Of a stretch of DNA of 16,491 nucleotides, positions 1 through 7,598 are shown in pieces. Position 1 is the stretch's first letter. Each line of letters opens with the position of its first letter. Source of the stretch: Dehalococcoidia bacterium UBA2588 (GTDB lineage: Bacteria > Chloroflexota > Dehalococcoidia > Lucifugimonadales > UBA3495). The DNA lies in assembly GCA_002339805.1 (NCBI GenBank), contig DDKW01000003.1:15130-31620 (forward strand), read 5' to 3'. The notes below the pieces were generated by a model that was not told the origin of the DNA, searched no databases, and worked only from the letters and a program-made list of their open reading frames with translations. A program made the position numbers and the translations under genes.

Positions 1-2003
1 GATCTTACCCACCATTCTTTACTAGCAACATTAGGTCTAGCCATCAATCTGGATAGAATTTTTCCCATTTCAACTGCATCTGCGGATGGGAATAAAATTG
101 GGCGGTGTTTTGGGGCTTTCCATTCTGATTCTAATTGCAATTGGGGACAACCGTCATGTAAGAATGAAATTGGTAAATGAGCAACTGTTTCATCACCATA
201 ACGTACAACAAATGCTCCTGAATCAGTAAATTCGCCCACCGCAGTGGCTTCAACTTCGTGCAACTTTGCTAGCTTTTCGAACTCTTCACAGTCTTCAGGA
301 TTAATTCCTATAGTCATCCTTTCTTGTGATTCTGAAACTAATATTTCCCATTTACTTAGTCCGGGCTGTTTCAAAGGCACTGCTGCTAAATCTAAATCTG
401 CACCACCAGTCAATTCTGCTAATTCGCCTACGCTACTAGATAGTCCCCCTGCACCATTATCAGTGATTACTTGTATTAATCCTAAATCTCTAGCCTCTAG
501 TACCATATCTATCATTTTTTTCTGAGTGATAGGGTCTCCTATCTGAACTGCAGAAGAAGGGCTATCTTCGGTCAACTCTAGACTGGAAAACGTTGCTCCA
601 TGAATGCCGTCACTTCCAACTCTTCCACCAACCATGTAAATGATATTTCCTGGTTTTGGAGTTTTATCATGACTCTGTCTTCCATCTGCTAATTTCCTGG
701 GCATTATACCAACAGTACCGCAATAAACTAATGGTTTGCCTAGGTACCTTTCATCGAAAACGATTGAGCCGTTGACTGTTGGAATTCCTGATTCGTTACC
801 GCCCGCTCTTACTCCGGCATGTACTCCCCGAAACACCCGAGAGGGATGGAATAGTCCTTCAGGTAAACGACCGGAATAGTCTGGAGGTCCAAAGCAAAAT
901 ACATCTGTATTAGCTATTGGTCTTGCACCCAATCCAGTACCCAAAATATCTCGATTTACTCCCACTATTCCTGTCATTGCGCCGCCATAAGGATCTAACG
1001 CACTTGGAGAATTATGTGTTTCTGCTTTGATACAAAGGCTCCATGATTCGTTCCAAGCAATTACTCCTGAGTTATCATGAAATATGCTCAATAGCCAATC
1101 AACTTCAGATTGTATGTCCAAAGTCGGTTTCATAATATGAGTTTTGAATAATGAATCGATGTAAGTATCTTCACCTGTCTCATGATCTACGTGATGAATA
1201 TTGGCTGCGAATATTTTGTGACAGCAATGTTCCGACCACGTTTGAGCGAGGCATTCAAGTTCTGCATCTGTTGGAGCATTTTCTGGAAGTCCTAAATTCT
1301 TTCTTGCAGAACGGACTGCCGGTTTTCTGTAGTTTGCTTGGATTGCTTTCATTTCTTCTAAATTTAATGCTAAAAGACCCTTTTCACTAATATCAATTAA
1401 TTCTTCATCACTAACTTCTAGATTTACTGTTGCTGATGGTTGTTCTGTCAGTGGTGGTCGCTCTGGGAATTCTAAGTTTGGCCATTTTGAATTCAAACAT
1501 TGTTTTCTATCAGAAATACTTGCCCGTTCAATCATTTGATTGTGTAACTTACTCGTTAGCCATGTGGGTGAAATATTGTTTGGAACGCCCCAGAATAAAT
1601 ATGTCATAGTCGTAGAAACTTGTGATTTATCCGATGCTTTCGGAAAAATTGTTGTTAGTCCGTCTAGGCCTGCTTGCCCTGCATTATCTGTAACTCCTGG
1701 TTTGAATCCAACAGTAATTGCAATTTCGGGCAATTTTGGAAATAGTTTTTTATTGTCAATTAGTGATTCGTTCAATGATCCGAATTCTATGATAGGGTCT
1801 GCAAATAAATCATAAATCGCACTTTTAGCCTGCTTTTCTGAAATATCAGTTTTTACTTGGTAGCCTAATATTACTCTCACAGAATCTACTGAAATAGAAT
1901 AATCAGAATCCAACATTGCTTTGATAGATTCTCCGCGAGCATCGGTTAAACCTTCTATATCGCGAGTGGTAACTTGGAAGTTAAAAATCTGTACTTGGCC
2001 CAT
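1..2003 (-). CDS. purL: Phosphoribosylformylglycinamidine synthase, PurS-PurL fusion (5' part, truncated by window edge)
   Basis: This enzyme carries out the ATP-dependent conversion of FGAR to FGAM, step 4 of purine synthesis, in the cytoplasm. About 667 residues are visible; the frame stays open to base 1, so the C-terminus is missing. The N-terminal ~160 residues look like two PurS-like modules, the second with the motif VGFKPGVTDNAGQ (98-110). A PurL ATP-grasp-like catalytic part follows, with WSEHCCHK (257-264, catalytic His259), then KAETHNSPSALDPYGGAMTG, GGRVGSDGIHGATFSS and ITDNGAGGLSSSVGELA, all diagnostic of PurL. The start is the ATG at 2001-2003, just inside the first PurS-like module. 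The gene is divergent from pyrF, with 113 nt between the two starts. Fused PurS-PurL proteins are known in some bacteria; whether a separate glutaminase (PurQ) lies to the left cannot be seen. Confidence 0.95.
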   Translation of the reverse strand, partial: MGQVQIFNFQVTTRDIEGLTDARGESIKAMLDSDYSISVDSVRVILGYQVKTDISEKQAKSAIYDLFADPIIEFGSLNESLIDNKKLFPKLPEIAITVGFKPGVTDNAGQAGLDGLTTIFPKASDKSQVSTTMTYLFWGVPNNISPTWLTSKLHNQMIERASISDRKQCLNSKWPNLEFPERPPLTEQPSATVNLEVSDEELIDISEKGLLALNLEEMKAIQANYRKPAVRSARKNLGLPENAPTDAELECLAQTWSEHCCHKIFAANIHHVDHETGEDTYIDSLFKTHIMKPTLDIQSEVDWLLSIFHDNSGVIAWNESWSLCIKAETHNSPSALDPYGGAMTGIVGVNRDILGTGLGARPIANTDVFCFGPPDYSGRLPEGLFHPSRVFRGVHAGVRAGGNESGIPTVNGSIVFDERYLGKPLVYCGTVGIMPRKLADGRQSHDKTPKPGNIIYMVGGRVGSDGIHGATFSSLELTEDSPSSAVQIGDPITQKKMIDMVLEARDLGLIQVITDNGAGGLSSSVGELAELTGGADLDLAAVPLKQPGLSKWEILVSESQERMTIGINPEDCEEFEKLAKLHEVEATAVGEFTDSGAFVVRYGDETVAHLPISFLHDGCPQLQLESEWKAPKHRPILFPSADAVEMGKILSRLMARPNVASKEWWVR

Positions 2004-2116
2004 CTGGTTCCGCCCCCTGTGAGTAGTTCTCGTAACAACTCGTCAATAATCAAACTGGTGCGGAGCATAGGCTTAATCTCGTAAAAATAGGCGATGAGTT
2101 AACATACCTATGGTAT
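2004..2116. promoter_or_regulatory. Divergent purL/pyrF promoter region
   Basis: This 113-nt spacer separates the divergent starts of the purine gene and the pyrimidine gene, so both promoters must lie here. For pyrF, an A-rich TATA-like element (gtaaaaatag, 2081-2090) sits about 27-30 nt before the GTG at 2117, the usual archaeal spacing for a leaderless or short-leader transcript. For purL, a weaker AT-rich element (gattattga on the minus strand, near 2045-2053) could serve, leaving a short leader with a G-rich stretch before the ATG. Element assignment is by eye. Confidence 0.5.
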
Positions 2117-2118
2117 GT
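2102..2118. promoter_or_regulatory. Perfect palindrome over the pyrF start (possible operator)
   Basis: The sequence acatacc-tat-ggtatgt is a perfect 7-bp inverted repeat with a 3-nt centre. It lies at the expected transcription start of pyrF and overlaps the upstream GTG start candidate at 2117. This position suits a repressor operator that blocks initiation, or a small 5' hairpin in the mRNA. No regulator is encoded next to it, and assignment as an operator is inference from symmetry and position only. Confidence 0.45.
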
Positions 2119-2128
2119 GTTTGAGAGC

Positions 2129-2929
2129 ATGGAGGCTCAGACAGTATGGGGTTCAAGGTGGGAAAATTGTGCAAATCCTCTAGCCCATCGCGTTATGGAA
2201 GTAGCAACAAAAAAGGAGTCGCTTGTTTGTCTAGCGGCTGACATGGAGTCGATATCTGATTTAATCGAATTAATTACTGAAGTAGGCCCATATATTGCGG
2301 CTTTAAAGACTCATGTAGACATGGTAAAAGACTTCAATAAAGAAGATTGGAGGGAGTTAACAGAATTAGCTACTTCGTTGGATTTAGTACTTTTTGAGGA
2401 TAGAAAATTCGCGGATATCGGAAAAATCTCTCAAAATCAAATGGCAGGAATCTATGATATTCGTTCTTGGGCAGATATTGTAACCGCACACCGAATTTCA
2501 GGTCCAGATATTGTAGACGGGATTGCAGCTGGTTGGGCGGATGTAGAAAGAATTGGGGGGGTTTTACTATTGGCGCAAATGTCAAGTCGCGGTAACCTTC
2601 TAAATGCGAATTATACAAAAAATACTATTGAAACAGGAAAAGGTTCTCCTCACGTGATAGGATACATTGGAAATGGAAGTTCTGCAGAAGAAATTAAAGA
2701 TTTGAGATCTTTAGTTGGAGATAGTCAGATGATTTGGACGCCAGGTATTAACTTAGATTCTAGTGCTGGAAAAATGGGTCAAAGATATGGGGACCCCAAA
2801 GACAGTATAATGTCTGGAGCAGATATTATTATTGTTGGTTCAGGAATTCATGGTCAAAGCGATCGCGTTGCAGCGGCAAAAGCATATGCTAATGCTTCAT
2901 GGAACGCAATCCTTGAACGAGGGAAATAG
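2129..2929 (+). CDS. pyrF: Orotidine-5'-phosphate decarboxylase, eukaryote-like (Ura3) type
   Basis: This enzyme decarboxylates OMP to UMP, the last step of UMP synthesis. From the ATG at 2129 it is 266 aa; a GTG at 2117 in the same frame would add four residues. Motifs closely follow fungal/animal OMP decarboxylase: LKTHVD (59-64), LFEDRKFADIG (88-98) with the catalytic D91-K93-D96 array, WADIVTAH, LLLAQMSSRGNL, WTPGINLD and GADIIIVG. It differs from most archaeal PyrF proteins, which are shorter and have DxKxxDI. Oddity: the phosphate-contacting arginine expected in VGRG (Arg235 in yeast) is serine here (VGSGIHG, Ser238). The gene is followed with no spacing by a small membrane-protein gene (TAG then ATG). 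The fold and family are clear; full OMP decarboxylase activity is likely but the Arg loss leaves some doubt. Confidence 0.93.
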   Translation: MEAQTVWGSRWENCANPLAHRVMEVATKKESLVCLAADMESISDLIELITEVGPYIAALKTHVDMVKDFNKEDWRELTELATSLDLVLFEDRKFADIGKISQNQMAGIYDIRSWADIVTAHRISGPDIVDGIAAGWADVERIGGVLLLAQMSSRGNLLNANYTKNTIETGKGSPHVIGYIGNGSSAEEIKDLRSLVGDSQMIWTPGINLDSSAGKMGQRYGDPKDSIMSGADIIIVGSGIHGQSDRVAAAKAYANASWNAILERGK

Positions 2930-3178
2930 ATGGCGCCATATGAAGAAGTTGTTCTTTATGCAATATACTGGTTCGCAGCGATTGGAATTTCACTTCTAAC
3001 CATATTCATCCTTGCAAGAGAAGTTCTGAAACGATGGCGTCTCAATTATCGTCTAGAAAATAATGATGAAACATTACTGAATGATTCTTCAGTAAAAATT
3101 GAAGTTATTACTAGTGCGCCTGAAGGAAGTTCATTTGTTGAATCTGTTCCAGCAGTTCTAATTGATAATACTGAGTAA
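2930..3178 (+). CDS. Small single-pass membrane protein, unknown function
   Basis: This 82-aa protein was not recognised. Residues ~8-28 form one hydrophobic helix (with YWFAAIGISLLTIFILA), followed by a basic stretch (REVLKRWRLNYR) and a polar, acidic tail of about 40 residues. The positive-inside rule puts the tail in the cytoplasm. The ATG directly abuts the pyrF stop (TAGATG), so it is probably co-transcribed and translationally coupled with pyrF. Its 3' end overlaps the convergent pseudo-receiver gene by 21 bp. Codon use looks like that of its neighbours, which supports a real gene. No function can be inferred from the link to pyrF. Confidence 0.7.
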   Translation: MAPYEEVVLYAIYWFAAIGISLLTIFILAREVLKRWRLNYRLENNDETLLNDSSVKIEVITSAPEGSSFVESVPAVLIDNTE

Positions 3179-3796
3179 TTCATCATAATACTCTTGTAAA
3201 TCGATATATTCCAAATAGTGAGCAATACCCAATGCTGTGCTCAGAAGCAATAATGATAATATCAGGAGTTTTAATTTTCTCCCTCGTTTCTTCTTGGGCT
3301 TTTCAATTACTGGATCAACTAGTAAAGGAGGTAATTCTGGAAGCGGCGGTAATTCTGGAAGAGGAGGTAATGCTGGCTCTTCTAACTCGGGATATAAAGT
3401 ATCCAAGTCTGAAAGCCCGGGAGCTTCGGGGATGTCGCCCATAATTTCATCCCATTTTCTATCTATATCGTTGTATGTTACTGGTGTAACAAGTGTCGTA
3501 ACCGCGCCTGAGGAATATGCCGCATCTTGGGTTTTGGATAGTCTTGCTTTACTGGAGACAAATACAATTCTTGCATTGGGATCTGTCTCTCTCATTTCAA
3601 GTGCAGCAATGTGTCCATCCATTGTCGGTAAATCTAATGCTAAAAATACTAATCCAGGCTCTAAACGAACATATTCGTCTACCGCCTTATCGCCATCTTG
3701 ACATATTTCAGTGGACCATTCTCTTCGAGACATTATGTTTCTTAGTCTACCCTCTAAGATAGAATTGCCAACTACGACAAGGGCTACACGTGACAT
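3158..3796 (-). CDS. Membrane-anchored degenerate receiver-domain (CheY-like) protein
   Basis: From the ATG at 3796 this is 212 aa; an in-frame ATG at 3826 would add 10 residues before the first beta strand and is less likely. Residues 1-120 follow the receiver fold: VALVVVGNS (beta 1), LVFLALDLPTMDG (beta 3), IVFVSS (beta 4) and TLVTP (beta 5). The key residues are changed: the acidic pair is Gly10-Asn11, the phospho-acceptor Asp is Ala53 and the invariant Lys is Thr104. It should therefore not be phosphorylated. A Pro/Glu/Leu-rich linker (141-165), a basic patch (KKKRGRK, 168-174) and one hydrophobic helix (~175-194) follow, then an acidic tail, so the domain is probably held at the cytoplasmic face of the membrane. 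It starts 49 nt after ftsY in the same direction. A scaffold or protein-binding role is inference. Confidence 0.8.
   Translation of the reverse strand: MSRVALVVVGNSILEGRLRNIMSRREWSTEICQDGDKAVDEYVRLEPGLVFLALDLPTMDGHIAALEMRETDPNARIVFVSSKARLSKTQDAAYSSGAVTTLVTPVTYNDIDRKWDEIMGDIPEAPGLSDLDTLYPELEEPALPPLPELPPLPELPPLLVDPVIEKPKKKRGRKLKLLILSLLLLSTALGIAHYLEYIDLQEYYDELLSIIN
3327..3380. repeat. Three 18-bp tandem units in the pseudo-receiver linker
   Basis: Three 18-bp units (3327-3344, 3345-3362, 3363-3380) built on ggaggtaattctggaag are read on the minus strand as a six-residue period, LPPLPE. The first two units differ at only two positions; the third is more diverged. They encode the rigid proline-rich spacer between receiver domain and membrane anchor, so copy number would set the reach of the domain from the membrane. 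Confidence 0.75.
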
Positions 3797-3845
3797 CTCA
3801 AACTGCACACAAGGGGTATGATACATGAAAGACCCGGTGTGAAAG

Positions 3846-5120
3846 TCAATCTAATATTGAGTCTAAAAACCATTCAGGATCAAAATCTTTGAGGTCATCA
3901 TAGCCTTGACCGATCCCTGCTAAAACAATTGGCCTACCAGTAGCATGCGCTATAGAAAGTGCTGCACCACCTTTTGCATCAGTGTCCAATTTACATAATG
4001 TAACGCCATCAAAATTTAATATTCTTTGAAATTCTTTAGCTTGTGTTACAGCATCATTGCCTGCTAATGCATCGGCAACAAATATTACTAAATGTGGTTG
4101 TGTGATTCTATGCACTTTTCGAAGTTCTTCCATTAAGTTTGTTTTATTTTGCATTCTTCCCGCGGTATCGATAATGACAATATCGTCGCCTTTAGCCTTG
4201 GCACTCTCTATAGCATCTCTAGAAACTGCTGCTGAATCTCCTCCTCTCTGACTTTTGATACAACGGACACCTATTCTTTCGGCATGAGTTGCGAGTTGAT
4301 CTATTGCTCCTGCACGGAAAGTATCCGCCGCGGCTAAAACAACAGAATATCCTTGTCCGCTAAGACGATGGGCGATTTTAGCCGTAGTTGTTGTCTTACC
4401 AGTGCCATTAACTCCGACTATCATTATCGATACGGGGGTTTCTTCGGCCACAAACGACTGGATGGTTCTATCAAAATCCCAATATCCTGCCTCAAGCAAA
4501 TTTTGTAACGATTTACGTACTATATTTTCAACTATATTCTCCAACCCTATTCGGGTATCAATTCTCGAGCCGATTAAATTTATTTTTAGCGTATTAATCA
4601 CTTCTGTAACTGCTGAATGCCCCATATCAGACTGTAGAAGTTCTTCTTCTAGTTCAAATAATATTTCGTCCAATACTGGCCCTCCACGGATTATTTGTCC
4701 TCCTTTGGTAACCTTAGCATCCGATAGGTCTATGGCGAACTCTTTTACAAGAGGTACTAATTCTCTACCCGTTGTTGTTTTCATACGATCTATGGGTTTA
4801 CTCTGAGTTGAGCTCGTGGTTTTTTTCTTATCTGCTTTTTCTGATTGTTTTGCAATTTTTCTGGCCCTTTTATCCACATCCTTAGAAAATGGATTTTTTG
4901 CTGTGTCTTCAGTAAAATCGTCCCATTCATCTTCTTCTTTTTCTTCAATATTAACGTTATTAAATATCTTTTCTTTGTTTCTGGATTCTTCAATAGCGGT
5001 GAATAATTCTTCTCTTTTCTGAAGTATCTCTTCTGCCTCAACTGAATCGTCTTTGACAGTGATCTGTTTTCTATCAACAGCATCCTTTGTCTTTTTCTTA
5101 AATCGATCGAATAATCCCAT
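3846..5120 (-). CDS. ftsY: Signal recognition particle receptor FtsY
   Basis: FtsY is the membrane-associated GTPase that docks SRP-bound ribosomes at the translocon. This 424-aa protein has a charged, Lys/Glu-rich N-terminal region (1-110), an N domain (~115-225) and a G domain: P-loop GVNGTGKT (236-243), DTFRAGA (266-272), DTAGR (318-322) and CKLD followed by AKGGAALS (376-389). The usual G4 TKxD has Cys for Thr. The C-terminus GIGQGYDDLKDFDPEWFLD is typical of the SRP GTPase family. The amphipathic start (MGLFDRFKKK) suits membrane association. It follows the prefoldin alpha gene by 8 nt, a neighbour pair conserved in many archaea, and has a weak ribosome-binding sequence in that gap. The ~110-residue charged N-terminus probably mediates membrane contact. 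Confidence 0.97.
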   Translation of the reverse strand: MGLFDRFKKKTKDAVDRKQITVKDDSVEAEEILQKREELFTAIEESRNKEKIFNNVNIEEKEEDEWDDFTEDTAKNPFSKDVDKRARKIAKQSEKADKKKTTSSTQSKPIDRMKTTTGRELVPLVKEFAIDLSDAKVTKGGQIIRGGPVLDEILFELEEELLQSDMGHSAVTEVINTLKINLIGSRIDTRIGLENIVENIVRKSLQNLLEAGYWDFDRTIQSFVAEETPVSIMIVGVNGTGKTTTTAKIAHRLSGQGYSVVLAAADTFRAGAIDQLATHAERIGVRCIKSQRGGDSAAVSRDAIESAKAKGDDIVIIDTAGRMQNKTNLMEELRKVHRITQPHLVIFVADALAGNDAVTQAKEFQRILNFDGVTLCKLDTDAKGGAALSIAHATGRPIVLAGIGQGYDDLKDFDPEWFLDSILD

Positions 5121-5128
5121 ATTATCAC

Positions 5129-5656
5129 TTAATCATCAAGAGTTAGTTCTGTACCACGTTTTCTTTTTTTGCGGGGTTTATTCGGTGAATTGTCTTGCAG
5201 TACTTCTTTTTTATCTGGTATTTCTTCTATATTTTCGGACTGTAAAGTAGTCATCTGTTCATTGAAAACATTGGCCAATGAAATTGTTGTTTCTTCGATA
5301 GCGCTGAATTCCATTTTCATTTTATTCATTAGTTCTAGAATTTCTTCGGTTCTCTGAGTCAAAATCTCGATTGCTTCTGAAATTGGTTTTTCAGCCTGAA
5401 CCCTACTCCCAATATCTATTACAGCTCCCGTTTTGGAAGGAATGTCTGCCACGATTTGGACTCCAGAGCCCAGAGGGATCATTGCACCTTTTGCGCCACT
5501 ATCAGGAATTGCAGATAATGTCTCAATTGTTTGGAGTTGTTCTATCCTGATTTGTTCTAATCGTGACATTTGTTGTTCAATAGATTCCATTCTCTGTCGA
5601 TTTAGTTCGACCTGTTGTGCAATGCGTTGCAATTCTGCTTTATCCACTGCGCTCAT
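5129..5656 (-). CDS. pfdA: Prefoldin alpha subunit with charged C-terminal tail
   Basis: Prefoldin is a hexameric holdase chaperone that passes unfolded proteins to the thermosome. From the ATG at 5656 (MSAVDKAEL) the protein is 175 aa. It has an N-terminal coiled coil (~1-50), a central beta-hairpin region with IPLGSGVQI (60-68) and IDIGSRVQAEK (80-90), and a C-terminal coiled coil (~91-140), the alpha-class arrangement. An extra ~35-residue polar tail ending in a basic cluster (RKKRKR) makes it longer than the usual ~140 aa. An upstream TTG in frame (5707) was rejected because the extra residues (MNCFCDAF...) precede the helix and overlap a hairpin. It sits between cysNC (52-nt gap) and ftsY (8-nt gap), while ribosomal LX, its usual upstream neighbour in archaea, is 4.3 kb away. 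Confidence 0.92.
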   Translation of the reverse strand: MSAVDKAELQRIAQQVELNRQRMESIEQQMSRLEQIRIEQLQTIETLSAIPDSGAKGAMIPLGSGVQIVADIPSKTGAVIDIGSRVQAEKPISEAIEILTQRTEEILELMNKMKMEFSAIEETTISLANVFNEQMTTLQSENIEEIPDKKEVLQDNSPNKPRKKRKRGTELTLDD

Positions 5657-5669
5657 TGAACTGCCGAAG

Positions 5670-5696
5670 TTGCCGCCTGTCAAGAAGGCGTCGCAA
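5670..5696. promoter_or_regulatory. Hairpin between cysNC and pfdA
   Basis: An inverted repeat pairs ttgc-cgcct (5670-5678) with aggcg (5686-5690) and gcaa (5693-5696), giving a 9-bp stem with a 2-nt bulge and a 7-nt loop. It is unusually G+C-rich for this AT-rich region and lies entirely in the 52-nt gap between the cysNC stop and the pfdA ATG, 13 nt before the start. No T-run follows on the minus strand, so it is not a standard terminator. It could be an mRNA processing or stability element separating cys and pfdA-ftsY messages, or a remnant of an insertion junction. Confidence 0.5.
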
Positions 5697-5708
5697 AAGC
5701 AATTCAAA

Positions 5709-7598
5709 TCAATTAGTAATAAAATGGATTATTTTATTGGCTGCTTCTTCTGCAGTAATCTTTGTAGTATCAATTCTAATTTCTGGATTTTTGGGCTCTT
5801 CATAAGGGCTAGATATACCCGTAAAATTAGGGATTTGTCCTGAACGAGCCTTTGCATACAAACCTTTGACGTCTCTCTCTTCACAAATCGATAATGGTGT
5901 GTCTACAAATATTTCAACAAATTCATTTTCAGACATTAGGGAACGTACCATTTTTCTTTCTGATTCGAAGGGAGATATGAAAGAAGTGATGCAAATTAGG
6001 CCACTATCTACCATTAATTTAGCTACTTCTCCTACTCTCCTAATATTTTCAACGCGATCCGCTGATGTGAATCCTAAATCTCTATTGAGTCCGTGCCTTA
6101 TATTGTCTCCGTCAAGTGTGATTGTATGTTTTCCGAGTGCTTGCAATTTCTTCTCTAATATATTTGCAATAGATGATTTTCCTGAGCCAGATAATCCGGT
6201 AAACCATATTATTTTGGGAATTTGTGATTTTTGTTTTGATCTTGATTCTTTAGAAACATCCATTTTTTGCCAATGAATATTTTCTGAACGATGAAGTGCG
6301 AAATCAATTAACCCCATCCCTACAGTGTTATTCGAAAGTCTGTCTATCACAATAAATCCGCCCATAGTCTGATTGTTTTCATAAGAATCAAATGCTATTC
6401 TTTTATCTAATGAAATATTACAAACGCCTATTTCATTTAATTCCAAAGTCTTGGCGGGTAAATGATCTAGGGTGTTGACATCGATACGGTGTTTTAGTCT
6501 GCCCAAAGTTAGTAATGCGGTTTGTGTATTTGATTTGAGAATATATTGCCTTCCAGGAATCATAGCAGCATCACTCATCCACAAGATTCGTGTTTGAAAT
6601 TGATCTGATTCGCTACATGGGTCTGTGGAAGCTGCAATAATGTCTCCTCTTGAAACATCTATATCATCATTCAACGTTATAGTAACAGATTGCCCGGCTA
6701 CTGCTTTTTCTAACTCGCCATCCCATGTTACTATGCTCCCTATTGTTGATTCTCTTCCACCGGGGTGTAGTCTGATCTTGTCTCCAACTTTTGTTTCGCC
6801 ACTAGCAATCAATCCTGTGAATCCTCTAAAGGTCGAATTTGGGCGGTTTACCCATTGGATCGGCATCCTGAAAGAAGATGTTTCCTTTTGGTTTCGTACC
6901 TCAACATTCTCAAGATATTGCATAATCGTTTCACCACTATACCATGGTGTTTTCTCACTTTTCTCCACAACATTGTCTCCAAATAAAGCCGAAATCGGCA
7001 CTGCTGTGATTGATTCTACATCTAGTGCATCGTTCGCAAAATGAGTATAATCCGATACAATTTGATTGTAAACTTCTTGTGAATAGTTAACTAAATCTAA
7101 TTTATTTACGGCTAATAATACTTTTTTAACGCCGACCATTGACACGATAAATGAGTGTCTTCTTGTCTGTGTAAGGACTCCCTGTTCTGCATCTATTAGG
7201 ATTATTGCTACGTCAGCAGTTGATGCTCCTGTTGCCATATTTCGAGTATACTCTTCATGACCCGGCGTGTCTGCTACGATATATTTTCTTCTGTCCGTAG
7301 AAAAAAATCTGTAGGCCACGTCGATTGTAATCCCTTGTTCTCTCTCAGCGGCTAATCCATCCACTAGTAATGCAAAATCAATTTCATTCCCTTGGGTGCC
7401 TATTTTTTTTGAGTCACTTTTTAATGCTGATAGTTGGTCATCAAAAAGCATCTGAGATTCATACAACATTCTACCTATTAGTGTTGACTTTCCATCATCA
7501 ACAGATCCGCAAGTGATGAATCTGAGAAGACTTTTTTCTTCATGTGATCTAAGGTATGAATTAATATCTGTAGAAATTAACTCACTAACATGCGCCAT
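5709..7598 (-). CDS. cysNC: Bifunctional sulfate adenylyltransferase large subunit / APS kinase (CysN-CysC fusion)
   Basis: CysN is the GTPase that drives the CysD ATP sulfurylase (sulfate to APS); CysC phosphorylates APS to PAPS. This 629-aa fusion has an elongation-factor-like GTPase: GSVDDGKST (31-39), switch [10 protein letters not shown] (84-93), DTPGHE (110-115) and NKLD (165-168), then beta-barrel domains (~240-440). After a short Lys/Ser-rich linker (~446-460), the APS kinase domain has P-loop GLSGSGKS (468-475), [11 protein letters not shown] (495-505), the FISPF loop (540-544) and [22 protein letters not shown]. All key residues are intact. The layout matches bacterial NodQ-type fusions. 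Its ATG overlaps the cysD stop by one base (TAATG), implying translational coupling and equal production of the partners. It lies between cysD and the prefoldin gene. Confidence 0.96.
   Translation of the reverse strand: MAHVSELISTDINSYLRSHEEKSLLRFITCGSVDDGKSTLIGRMLYESQMLFDDQLSALKSDSKKIGTQGNEIDFALLVDGLAAEREQGITIDVAYRFFSTDRRKYIVADTPGHEEYTRNMATGASTADVAIILIDAEQGVLTQTRRHSFIVSMVGVKKVLLAVNKLDLVNYSQEVYNQIVSDYTHFANDALDVESITAVPISALFGDNVVEKSEKTPWYSGETIMQYLENVEVRNQKETSSFRMPIQWVNRPNSTFRGFTGLIASGETKVGDKIRLHPGGRESTIGSIVTWDGELEKAVAGQSVTITLNDDIDVSRGDIIAASTDPCSESDQFQTRILWMSDAAMIPGRQYILKSNTQTALLTLGRLKHRIDVNTLDHLPAKTLELNEIGVCNISLDKRIAFDSYENNQTMGGFIVIDRLSNNTVGMGLIDFALHRSENIHWQKMDVSKESRSKQKSQIPKIIWFTGLSGSGKSSIANILEKKLQALGKHTITLDGDNIRHGLNRDLGFTSADRVENIRRVGEVAKLMVDSGLICITSFISPFESERKMVRSLMSENEFVEIFVDTPLSICEERDVKGLYAKARSGQIPNFTGISSPYEEPKNPEIRIDTTKITAEEAANKIIHFITN

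Noticed and set aside
244..1815. Plus-strand open frames (244-525, 1151-1390, 1540-1815)
   Set aside because: They lie antisense to the strongly conserved PurL reading frame and show no recognisable protein features.
3327..3380. Repeat cluster considered as a CRISPR-like array
   Set aside because: The units are contiguous with no spacers, only 18 bp long, and keep a coding frame.
3232..3762. Overlapping plus-strand frames, one Gly/Ser-rich
   Set aside because: They are antisense to the pseudo-receiver gene; the Gly/Ser-rich look comes from the complementary proline-linker repeat.
4790..5128. Lys-rich minus-strand frame overlapping the ftsY 5' end
   Set aside because: It is a shifted frame of the charged ftsY N-terminus, whose own frame continues into clear FtsY domains.
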